Source of the DNA: Chaetomium olivaceum
Lineage: Eukaryota; Ascomycota; Sordariomycetes; Sordariales; Chaetomiaceae
Direction: 5' to 3'
DNA length: 64,000 bases
Assembly (NCBI GenBank): GCA_039881045.1
Contig: JAYWVB010000027.1
Location: 124,001 to 188,000, forward strand
The notes under the pieces are model-generated. The model saw only the letters and a program-made list of their open reading frames with translations, was not told the origin of the DNA and made no database searches. How positions within the stretch are numbered: position 1 is the first letter of the stretch; each line of letters begins with the position of its first letter. Positions 11,183 to 20,784 of the stretch are shown piece after piece. Both the position numbers and the translations under genes were made by a program.

Positions 11183-12633
11183 ATGCCCGCCGAGAACGAC
11201 GGAGCCCCTACTAACGGGGCTTCCAGCGGTAATGCAGTCCCAGCAGCACAGGATGGAGCGAAAAATGCACCGGCTCCCGACAGTTCAGTTGTTACCCCCG
11301 CCAACACGGAAAAGCTCACGGCGGCACAGTTAAAAGCCAAGGCAAAGGCAGAAAAAGCAGCGAGGCGAGCACAGGTGAAAGAGGCCAGAGCCGCAGTACC
11401 AGCACCATCCCCAGTCCAAGAAAAGGGCGCCGCAGCGGATGCAAAGGGAGGAAAAGGCAAGGGACGGCAAGATGGGCAGCAGCCCCAGGGCAAAGGGGGG
11501 CACTTGCAGATTCCGTCAGTTGCCGGGCGGCGGCCATCCTCCCCAGTGCTTGAGAAGGATGTTAGGAGTGGTATCCCCGATTGCTTCAGCCATATTCCAA
11601 TGTCGAAGCGGATACCGACATCCCAGGCACATAAAGACGTACACCCGGCTGTGCTGGCAGTCGGACAGCAGATGGCTACATTTGCCCTCAACGACAGTAT
11701 CTCCCGTCTCAAGGCGACTCTTTTAGCATTTGCAAAGGTTTGCATTTGATTCTGTCTCGGCACACTATGGAACGGCCCACTAACAGAAGCTAGGTCATCG
11801 AGTCGTACGAAACACCAAAGGGAAACTCGCTCTCCCGGCACTTTGTGCCACACGTCCTCAACCCCCAGATCGAGTACCTCACCGAGTGCAGGCCGATGTG
11901 TTTCGCTATGGGCAACGCCATCCGACTGCTCAAGGGGAAGGTTAACAAGTTCGATATCGACACAGCTGAGGACGAAGCGAAGGAGGGTCTCCTGGAATGG
12001 ATCGACTTTTTGATCAACGAGCGGATTACCCTGGCGGAGTACGCCATTGCGAGGAACGCCGCCGAGTCAATCAACGAAGGCGACACCATTCTTACATATG
12101 GTCACCACCGGTTGGTTGAGAAGACATTTATCGAAGCAAAGCGCGACGGCAAGTCGTTTGATGTTACTCTCATTGACGATCCGTTCGAGCGCACCGGCCA
12201 GGAGCTGGCAAAGACGCTACGGCAAGCCGGGATTCCGGTGCTCTACTCACCCAACCTTGGAGGTCTCCGGCCCAAGGTGGCAGCGGCCTCCAACGTATTT
12301 CTCGGAGGAGAGGCCATCTTCGCCAACGGCTCGCTTCATGCGTCATCAGGAACGGCCGATGTGGCGATGGCCGCCATGAATGCTGGTGTTAAGGTCATTG
12401 TTCTTTGCGAAACCATCAACTTTGACCGGGACCGTGTGTCGGTTGATTCTCTCACGTACAACGAAATCGACCCTGAGAGGAACACCGGGGATTGCTTCCG
12501 GTTGTTGTTTGACAACACCCATGACAAGTACATCACCGGCGTCATCACCGAGTTCGAGAGCGGAGGTGGCAACTCGCCGGCCCAAGCCATCCTGGCTCTG
12601 CTGAGGAAGCAGGAGGACCCTCTTATTGATTAA
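11183..12633 (+). CDS. GCD2: Translation initiation factor eIF2B subunit delta
   Basis: Delta subunit of the eIF2B guanine-nucleotide exchange factor; with alpha and beta it forms the regulatory core that senses phosphorylated eIF2. Exons 11183-11737 and 11794-12633 join in phase across a 56-bp intron with a CTAAC branch site, giving about 464 residues. The N-terminal 120 residues are Lys/Ala-rich and disordered (LTAAQLKAKAKAEKAARRAQ). The IF-2B fold shows ECRPMCFAMGNAIRLL, LEWIDFLINERITLAE, ILTYGHHRLVEK, FDVTLIDDPFERTGQELAKT, VFLGGEAIFANGSLHASSGT, VIVLCETINFDRDRV and the C-terminal GNSPAQAILALLRKQ. Met at 11183 was preferred over the in-frame upstream Met at 10871. Confidence 0.93.
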
Positions 12634-13077
12634 GGATGACAGCGGCCCGGTTGAACGAGAGCAAATCTCCGCGTGGTTTACGTTATGCGAGGCACAGTAG
12701 TTATATGGTTGAGGCCAGATCGAGATTTTGATTCTCAAGGATTTGTCGACACGCGCTGATTTTTCCAGCTCTGGGGTTCTGTCCCAGCAGGGTGGGCCAT
12801 CTAGGGGAATCAAAGGGAATCAAAAATAATTTTGTACACCGAATCTACCGCGTCATCTGTAGCTTGCCCAATGTTCTAGACCCTGCCGCGGGGGAGCGGG
12901 GGACCGTAGTTTTTCCACGTCCTCATCTCGTGACCACCCAGCAAACAGTCCATCCTTCCCTATCCCATTCCATCCTCACGACTAGCCCTTGGCAGCAGCA
13001 GCAGTCCCACCCCAACTTTAGCAACCTAGCCGGGGGACCGGACGGTCATCCTACCCCATCCCATCCCCTCAACACCT
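12634..13077. other. intergenic between convergent genes
   Basis: 3' regions of GCD2 (rightward) and the small membrane-protein gene (leftward). Nothing else seen. Confidence 0.4.
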
Positions 13078-13498
13078 CTACGCGACGACCTCGGTCGGCG
13101 CGGCCGCCGCAGCGCTGGCCGCCCGCTCGGCCCGCCGCGCCCGCTTCTCCAGGATGGCCTCCTTGCGCTCCTGCAGCATCTTGGTCTGCCGCTCGTCCAC
13201 GCTCTGCATCCAGTACCCGAAGCTGGCGCCGACGCCGCCGAAGACGGGATACGCCCACAGCGCCTTGCGGTTGAAGAAGGGCCGCATCTCGATGCCGAGC
13301 TGCCAGAACCGGACGACGAAGCCTGTTTGGAGGGGTTAGGATCCTTGCTGCGGTTACGGCAGTCTGCTGTCCTGGTGGGGGTTGTGTACAGTGGCGTATG
13401 GGATGTGGTGTGGTGTGGTGTGTAGCGAGGGAGGGGGGGGGAGGTTGGGGGGGCGTTTATTTACCGAAGCCGGTCCAGAAGAGGACTCTGCTAACCAT
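13078..13498 (-). CDS. Small one-helix membrane protein, perhaps a mitochondrial complex I accessory subunit
   Basis: A 92-residue protein from exons 13465-13498 and 13078-13322, joined in phase over a 142-bp intron. It starts MVSRVLFWTGFG and continues FVVRFWQLGIEMRPFF, then a hydrophobic stretch ALWAYPVFGGVGASFGYWM and a charged helix DERQTKMLQERKEAILEKRA, ending Ala-rich. Size, single membrane segment and basic/acidic tail resemble small accessory subunits of NADH:ubiquinone oxidoreductase or other inner-membrane complexes in filamentous fungi, but I cannot pin the family down from sequence alone. Start chosen at the only Met that splices cleanly. Divergent from the Shg1-domain gene. Confidence 0.7.
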
Positions 13499-14176
13499 CT
13501 TGTCTCGTGGTGGGTGATCGCTCGCGGGGAGAGGGGTTGGATATCGGGGTTGGAGGGGGGTTTTGTCGGTGCCGCCGAGGTATAGGAATCGTGTTCCTCC
13601 TCTGGCGCTGTTCGGTTCAAAGCTTGAGAGAGTGGAATTGGCGCCCGGGCGAGCTGTCGACACTGCAACGGAGCTTCGTGATCTGACGTTGCGATGGTTT
13701 GCGGGCAATTGGCAGCTGCGTCGGATCGGCAAGCCACCTTTTGCGGGATCTGTGCGCTGCTGAGGCTTGCTTTGCTGGTGGAGGTGTGGCTGAGTTACAA
13801 ATAGCGTGCGAGCATCCCTGATGTGCAGCTTCCAGGTTGCATTGCTTCCCCTGCCTTGCCAAGCTTTTCCGTGCCCCACCCAAATCTTTCGAGGCGGGTC
13901 TTCTTCCCTTCAAACGCGGCAAGCATCCATCAAACAGACCGTTTGCATGCCCCGGCAACTGAGAACTCGTCAAAACTCTTCCTTCGAATCCGACATTCTT
14001 CTCTTTCGCGCATACCCAACGCCTCTGCGACGAATTTATTGAAAATGGTTGAATAAGCTGACCACCTCCTTCGCATCGCTACTCGTGCTTCCGATGTCCT
14101 CGAACCGCGTCGCAACCAAGAACTCCTCTTATGGTAAACCGACTGTGGACTACGACGTTTAGCCAGCTTTGACATC
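13499..14176. other. divergent promoter region
   Basis: Between the small membrane protein (leftward) and the Shg1-domain gene (rightward). Pyrimidine-rich stretches occur before 14177. No further gene recognised. Confidence 0.4.
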
Positions 14177-16957
14177 ATGTCCGCCGTCGTCGACTCCGCG
14201 AGCCCAGTCCCCTCGAGTGAACCAGATGCAGTTGCGCGTCCTGTTGCGAAAAAGTTCAAGGCATCCGACCTGCCACTCCCTTCGGCAACGCGAACGGCGA
14301 TCGAAGGTCTAGCGCACTCCTTTAAGAAGAAAGGCGGCTATGATTCAATTCGCAAACAAGTGTGGGAGAAATTTGAGGCTAGCGTGGGTCTCCGTGAGAA
14401 TCACGGTCGTTTTGTCGGCTACTGACGTTCAAGCAGGACTATGAAGCCCAGGTCACCAAAGCCATTCTCGAAGTCGCCGAGCAAGAAGTCGACCGCAACC
14501 CCACCCAACTTCTAACCCTTGAGCGTGGAAAAGCAGCAGCACTTATTGATGGCGCACTCGACCGCGGTGGCGTCTACCAGAAGGCAGAAGAGGTCATTGG
14601 CGCGCTCATAGACAGCCGCGCCATCGAGACCATCATCCGCAAGCTGCGCTGCGATGAAATTGGCGAAGAGGCCGCCGAGGAGGAACGACTCCGTGGCTTG
14701 AAAACGGACGAGGAATACGCCGCCGAGACGGCTGCCCGCCGGGCGGAGAGAGAACGCGTCCGGGCTGAGTTGAGGGCGGTAGAGGAAAAGAAGCGGCAAC
14801 TCGAGCGCGAGATCAAGGCGAGAGAGGAGACGAAGAGGCGGGAGGTTGAGCGGGCTGCCCGGGAAGAACGCAGGAAGAAGGAACGCGAGGAGGATGAGCG
14901 GAGGGACAAGGAGCGTCGCGAACGGCGCGAGAAGGAGAGGGAACAAGAGCGGGAGCGGGAGAAGGAGCGAGAGAAAGAGCGGGAAACTAGGCGAGACAGA
15001 GACCGGAGCCGCGATCGGGACAGAGAGCGTGACAGAGATCGTGATCGATTCCGCGACCGTGGTTACGATAGCTACCGGGGCACTCCAAGAGATCGATCAA
15101 GGGACAGAGATCGAGGTAGGGACAGGGATAAAGACAGAGATCGGGATCGGGGCCGGCGAGACAGCCACGACAACAGACTGAAACCAGCGACCGAAGACCG
15201 AGGAGACGAAGCCGAGAAAGTTCTCACTAAGGAGGATCACGAGCGGTTGGAGCAGGAAGCCCTAGCTGACCTTCTTCGGGAAAGCAAACGCGTTGCGACG
15301 AAGCAGCCCGAGTTGGAAATCGACGAAACTCTGGTGCCTCCTCCGAAGAAAGCCAAGCCCGCATCCGCAATTGACCCGATTCAGCGGTCGACCCCAAAGG
15401 CTTCTGAGCCCAAGCCAGTGGAGATCAAGAAGGCTGTGGTGGAATCCAAGAAGCCAGCGGAAGCTAAGGAGTACCGGAAACCGATGGAGGCTAAAGATTC
15501 CAAAGATGCGAATGATACTAAGCCACTCGCTGCTCCCAAGGAACCTGAAACGAAACTTGAAAAGCGGAGATCTAGGAGTCCTTCGCGCGCTTCTCGGGCT
15601 CGCCACGGGAAGGATAGAAGCCGATCCAGGAATGACGACCGTAGACGGAAGGATGCTCGCTCACGCACGCCACGACCCCGTGAGCGAAGCCGCTCCCGCA
15701 GAAGGAGCCGGTCGAGGCTACGGGACAGGAGAGACGAACGGAAAGATGACCATCGGGACGACCGCCGGGATGACCATCGTCACAGCCGGCGCGATGATTC
15801 CCGTGCCACACGTCGGGATGATCGAAAGGATGATCGCAAGGACGATCGCAAGGATGACCGAAAGGATGAGCGGAAGAGTGAGCGAAAAGACCGCAGTGTA
15901 TCTCGCCCAAGGACAGAAAAGAAAGAGCGAAGCCGTTCCCGGCCAAGGACGGGCGAAAACTGACGACAGGAGGGATAGAAGCCGCTCCCGTCGTCGTGAC
16001 CCTCGCGACCGCAGTCGCTCACCTCGCCAGAGAACCGAGCGACGCGACCGGTCTCGCTCCCGCTTGCGCTTTGGCCGCCGAGATAGGAGCCGCTCCCGGT
16101 CCAAGAACCGCGACCGCCGTGATAGGCGGGAACGCAGTCGTTCGCGCGCTCGCACCGATCAGCGAGATCGCAGCCGTGGCCACGACCGTGACCGTGGCCA
16201 AACCCGGGAGAAGGAGCGCGACAAGGACAAGGTCAAAGAAGAAGACAAGGAACGCCGACCTCGGAGCCGCTCACGATCGCTACCGAGTGCGGCGCGCCCT
16301 CCGTCTCGCCTCAACCACACCGAGAAGGAGGCATGGAAGCAAGCCGAGGTCAAGAAGCGTGAGCAAGAAGCTAAGGCCTATCTCGCTGCTCAGAAGGAGG
16401 CTCGGGAGAAGGGCATGCCGGTGCCTGGTATTGACGATCGTCGCGCCGGGGACAGGTCACCAGACTTAAAGCGCCGGCGTGAACCTGAGGAACATGATCG
16501 CTACTTACCTAGCGACCGTGACCGTGATCGTGATCGCGATCGCGACCGGGATCGAGACCGGGACAGGGACCGAGAGCGAGACCGCATGGACTACCGCGGG
16601 GGTGATCGATACGACGGTGATCGCGACAGGCCTAGAGACCGCGACAGGGACCGCGACAGGCGTGACCGTTCTCGCGATCGCGACAGGGTCAGGGACGATC
16701 GTCGAGACGCGAGACGCCGGAGCCGGTCAAGAAGCCGCGATCGCGAGAGGGACCGGTCCAGGGACAGGGACCGAAATCGGGACCGCGACCAGGACCGGGA
16801 TCGGGATCGGGATCGGGATAGCCACTACCGCCGCAGCCGCCGAGAGCGCAGCACGTCCTCCCGACGGGACAGGGACAGGGACCGAGACCGAGACCGAGAC
16901 AGGGACCGCGACCGCGACCGTGACCACGGGCGAAGACGGAGCAGGAGCCGTGGTTAG
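14177..16957 (+). CDS. Shg1/BOD1-domain protein with long RD/RS-repeat tail
   Basis: The N-terminal domain matches the Shg1 (COMPASS subunit)/BOD1 family: KKKGGYDSIRKQVWEKFEAS, intron 14384-14436 (53 bp), then DYEAQVTKAILEVAEQEVDR, NPTQLLTLERGKAAALIDG and KAEEVIGALID. A long coiled coil of Glu/Arg/Lys (about 14700-15000) and hundreds of residues of RD, RE and RS dipeptides follow, to a stop at 16957, as in splicing-related SR-like proteins. Family knowledge suggests a nuclear role in H3K4-methylation complexes; an RNA-processing role for the tail is inference. Oddity: the reading frame used up to about 15950 stops at 15963, while the RD/RS frame that follows is offset by one. A short intron with good signals was not found, so an indel in the repeat is likelier. 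Because the repeat is RD/RS-like in more than one frame, the exact switch point is uncertain. Confidence 0.85.
16504..16926 (+). repeat. Arg-Asp coding minisatellite
   Basis: Tandem hexanucleotide-like repeats (CGNGAY variants) encoding alternating Arg-Asp. The same type of repeat occurs at about 14995-15150 and 15740-15880. All in the Shg1-domain gene. Confidence 0.85.
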
Positions 16958-17774
16958 AAGCCCCAACCTGCTCGGCCGCCCACGCCTAATGGGCTTGCTC
17001 GATCTACCCGGGCTTCCACGGCCGCTCCCCACGTTGGATGCGGGCGGCGCGCCCCTTTTCGGCGTGACCGTGACAAGCGTCAATTTCGAGGTCGCAGCGG
17101 GCAGGAGAAAGAAACAGATAGTCTAGGTCGCGGCTGGAGGTCTTGGTTCGGCCAACGAGCCGAGCTGACTGCGTCACAGCTATCTTCGATGTAATATTAC
17201 TATCTCTAGGCGGGTAAAGGGAGGGGGTTTGGCGTAAAACAAGGGAAGCTATGTTGACGGTGGGAAATGGTTTTCAGGAGTTCCCTGGACATGAAACGGA
17301 GCTGGATTGGGTGCCTGAGCTTTGATACCTATATCAGTTTTGTGAAGTTGTGCTGTATGTTCTGTTTGCACCCTGCAACAACATGCCTTGGTCACCAAAA
17401 TAATGATAAATACGGTCCCTTTGCCAGAGGCAATCATGGCCCCCTGCTTGCTTGCATTGCGTTATCTGATCCCATCATCTTGCGCCTCACCCATAGTTCC
17501 CCTCCTCCCCAAACCCCACTAGCAAGACGCCTGAACCGCCATGCCATCCAAACCTCCTTCTATTCATCAAAATGTTGTCTCATTAGTAGTAGACAAACCC
17601 CGCCTTTTAGCCCGGTCGGTGGTAGTTGCGCGTCCAAATCAGTACAAGCCCCAACGCGGGGAAAAAAAAGAACAATCCCCCCCCTTCGCCAAGTAAACGC
17701 CATGCCATAATCAAAACCCAACCTAACCCCAGTCCCAAACCACCCAAAACAACAACAAGACACCAACCACCACC
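16958..17774. other. intergenic between convergent genes
   Basis: 3' regions of the Shg1-domain gene and the transporter. An A-rich, poly-C-containing stretch lies at 17660-17760. The open frame at 16479-17126 is an out-of-frame shadow of the RD repeat. Confidence 0.4.
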
Positions 17775-19224
17775 TTACGCCGTCCCCGCGGCAGCCAACT
17801 CCTCGGCCGGCCCCGCACTCCAAAAGAACCCGCCGACCAAAAACAGCAGCACCACCGCCGCCACCGCCATCACCAGCGTCCTGCGCACGGCCGACGGCAG
17901 GCCGCTGCGGTAGTGCTGGTGGTCGTCGCCCTTGGCAAAGGCCCAGGCGGCCTGGGAGAGCAGGACGAGCTGGTCCCAGCCGAGCGAGTAGTAGAGCAGG
18001 CCGGCGAGGGCGATGGCGTAGCCGAGGACTTGGAGCGGGGAGATGTTGGTGCGCCAGATCAGGACCGAGATGATGACGAGGAGGATGTTCTTGAGGATGC
18101 CGGTGAGGGTCATGACGAGGCCGGAGGTCTTGCCGATCTGTGCATGGTAGTTTGGGGGTTAGAACGGGTGGGTGGTGGCTTGATTTGAAGGGGAAGGTTG
18201 GGGGTGTTGGGGTGGGAGTGGGCTTACCAGAAAGACGCTGCTCACGTTGAGCATGAAGGCAACCATGGCGTTGAGCAGCAGCAGGCCGTAACCTGCCTGG
18301 GCGAGGTCGGCCGAGTTGAAGCTCTCGGCCTCGTACACGACGGCGATGATGAAGTTCATGACGGCGCAGACGGGCGCGTAGTAGTACAGGCTGACGAGCG
18401 GGTCCATCTTCTGGGTGTCGCCCGATAGCAGCACCTGGATCATGACGAGGCGCATGGCCTCGAACACGATGCCGCCCACCTGGAACATGAAGCCGGCCAG
18501 GCTGAAGTCGATCTCGCCCAGGCTGGCGAGCGCCACGCCGGCCACGATGAGCAGGACGTTGAGAAAGCGCTTGAGCGAGGGGTCCTCGACACCCCAGGCC
18601 CAGCTGGTAAGAAGCACGGCCACGGGCGCGGCGGCCTTCAGCATCTGGATGAAGGCGACGCTCAGGTATAGGTAGACCATGTTGCTGCAGACCAGGCTCG
18701 CGCTATACAGCAGGCCGATAGGCACGATGGCGCGCAGGTAGGTGCGCCCCGTCATCTTCACAGTCTTGCGTCCGTCGAGCAGGTTGGTGGTCCGCGCCAG
18801 AACCTGGGTCGCAATAGTCGCGAAGACCAGGTGCCAACATGTGAGAATCACGGCTATCGATGTGTTAGTGTGAGCCCGGGGCGCGAAGGGGGATGGGTCG
18901 GCATGAGGTCGGTGACGGTAGGCGGGGACATACGGTATCCTGAAAACAACGGTTAGCATTTTACACACCGTCTTACTTGGGGGCATCCTCCGAGTGTACT
19001 TACTGAAACCCCGGCCATCAATCATCCATTTGTTGAAGAGAATGGTTAGATTGGAAAAGAAGATCCAACTCCTGCAAAACCCCAACTGTCAGCAAGATAT
19101 CCCCAGCATAACCTGCCACCCCTCCATCGCCACGCTAAACATACGCGATGTAGAATATCGCATGCACCGATCGCTCAGCAGGGCGCGGCTTCTCGACTTG
19201 GCGTTCGACATCATCTTCGGCCAT
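17775..19224 (-). CDS. Triose-phosphate/nucleotide-sugar type transporter (TPT/DMT family)
   Basis: Ten-helix drug/metabolite-transporter superfamily member of the TPT branch, probably in Golgi or ER membrane; substrate not predictable. Exons on the minus strand: 19145-19224, 19004-19071, 18934-18939, 18228-18853, 17775-18137; all junctions are GT..AG and in phase, giving 380 residues. The third exon is only 6 nt and supplies the Arg-Tyr of FRYPVILTCWH, the well-conserved second-helix motif. Other landmarks: WIFFSNLTILFNKWMID, YLRAIVPIGLLYSASLVCSN, AFIQMLKAAAPVAVLL, GEIDFSLAGFMFQ, LVSLYYYAPVCAVMN and, after the last intron, GKTSGLVMTLTGILKN. Start Met (MAEDDVERQVEKPRPAE) begins a short acidic cytosolic tail. 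Confidence 0.93.
18934..18939 (-). other. 6-nt microexon of the TPT transporter
   Basis: Six coding bases flanked by an intron of 64 bp (18940-19003) and one of 80 bp (18854-18933). Skipping it keeps frame but deletes two residues in a conserved motif; including it restores FRYPVILTCWH exactly. Confidence 0.85.
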
Positions 19225-20784
19225 ATCGGCGCGGGGCGGAGACGGGCGGTTCCGGGTTATCGGCGCTATCGTGAACGAGCGGAATCTGGTAATTCAATCG
19301 CGGTCCGGGGGCGGATGGTCAAGATGGACAGCGTAATTCGATTTCCGGGTGCCGAAATGGATAACTATCTCTCCTCTCGGTCGATCGGCGAGGGAGTAGT
19401 GGGGAGGGAGGGATTAAGAGCGAGGGTGTCGAGGGTCCGGCTTCCACTACAAAATAACTACTAACAGCCAGCAAGTCAGGTAACTTTGCTCGAATAGGCG
19501 GGTATTGCGAATTGGCGGAAAGGAAAGAATGGCCGGATGGCAAAGAAACGTGGTCCGGGGGCTGAGGGTCCGAATGAACGAAACAAAACAGTGGAAGGAA
19601 GTGGCCGTTCTCGTGTTCGAAAGAAAGACGGAAAGGGCTGAATCAGATGCATGCACCACCGCGGACCGGATGGTCGGCGCTGGTCCCCTGCTGCCCCTTT
19701 GTTGAGTGCAGCGCTGCCCAAAAAAAAAAGGATCTCGCAGCCTGTCGGCGGGGCTGCTGCTCCAGGCTGATACTCCACAGGTCAGCAGCAGGGGTGTTCC
19801 GCAGTGGGGACGAGCCGCTCGCCAATGAAACTGTGCGACCCCATCCGATGCCTTGCGTGCCTGGCAACTTTCGACCTGCAGGTAAGCGGCAATGATTGGA
19901 GAATTGGACGATCACCGAGGCCAAGTGCTGGCGACCCGGTAGGAGGGACACGCAGAAATGACATTAGGGGGTTCAGGATCGGGATGCAAAAGCGCGTCGT
20001 GATTATCGTGAGTTGCTGCCTGCAATGCCCCAATTCATACCCGGAGTTGTCGAATTCGAGGTTTAGACAGTTGACAGTTTGGATACGGACGACTACTTCG
20101 TATGGAGTACACAATAATCAAAAGCACCAAGACCATGCTCCGCTCTGACGCTTCGAGCCTCGGAAGTTCACAGGGTCGTGCTGCCCTACCCTGATTGGAG
20201 GCCACACAACCAACCCATTCCGTACGTTCGCGATGAATCCGGCGGCTGTTTTCCGTTCCTGGTTATGACAACTGCCAGTGTGCGAAGAGAGGTTAACCAG
20301 GTATCAAATGCATTTCGAAAACCTTTGGTTTCTTGAAAAAAGTGGACGTGTAAAATCGAGCTAAGGTCATGTGGATGCACGTTTGGTACCTGGAGAAGCT
20401 TATTTATATTGCTCGTTGATCCTGGACTACTTGGCGCAGAGCTTAGCCAGCCACTTTTCAAGGACCGAGTACCCTGAGGTCAAGAAACTGTCTCATGATA
20501 AAAGCCGCACCTCTTAAAAGCAACGCTCGTAAACGCGCGCCGCCTATCCCATAGCTAACTACCAGATATCTTCTAAACCATAAACCCATCCATGCAAACC
20601 AACTTCGCCGGAAACACATACGCTCCGCGCTAGCCCAGATACCAGGTCCAAACCTGAGGGGGTAAAAAGCCCATAGTATCCCTCATAACCAAGAACGCCG
20701 TTCGCTATGCATAGGTAATAAATAGCACACCCCGGAGTGAACCCCGACCATTCCTCGCCTCCATCCTCAATACGCTGCGGTGGC
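19225..20784. other. intergenic
   Basis: About 1.5 kb between the start of the TPT transporter and the 3' end of the UBP1-like gene. Short open frames on both strands lack any domain. No RNA gene or repeat recognised. Confidence 0.4.

Noticed and set aside
16479..17126. Plus-strand frame rich in Thr/Ala/Gly over the RD repeat
   Set aside because: It is another frame of the same repeat, with no domain. The stop at 16957 belongs to the RD/RS frame.
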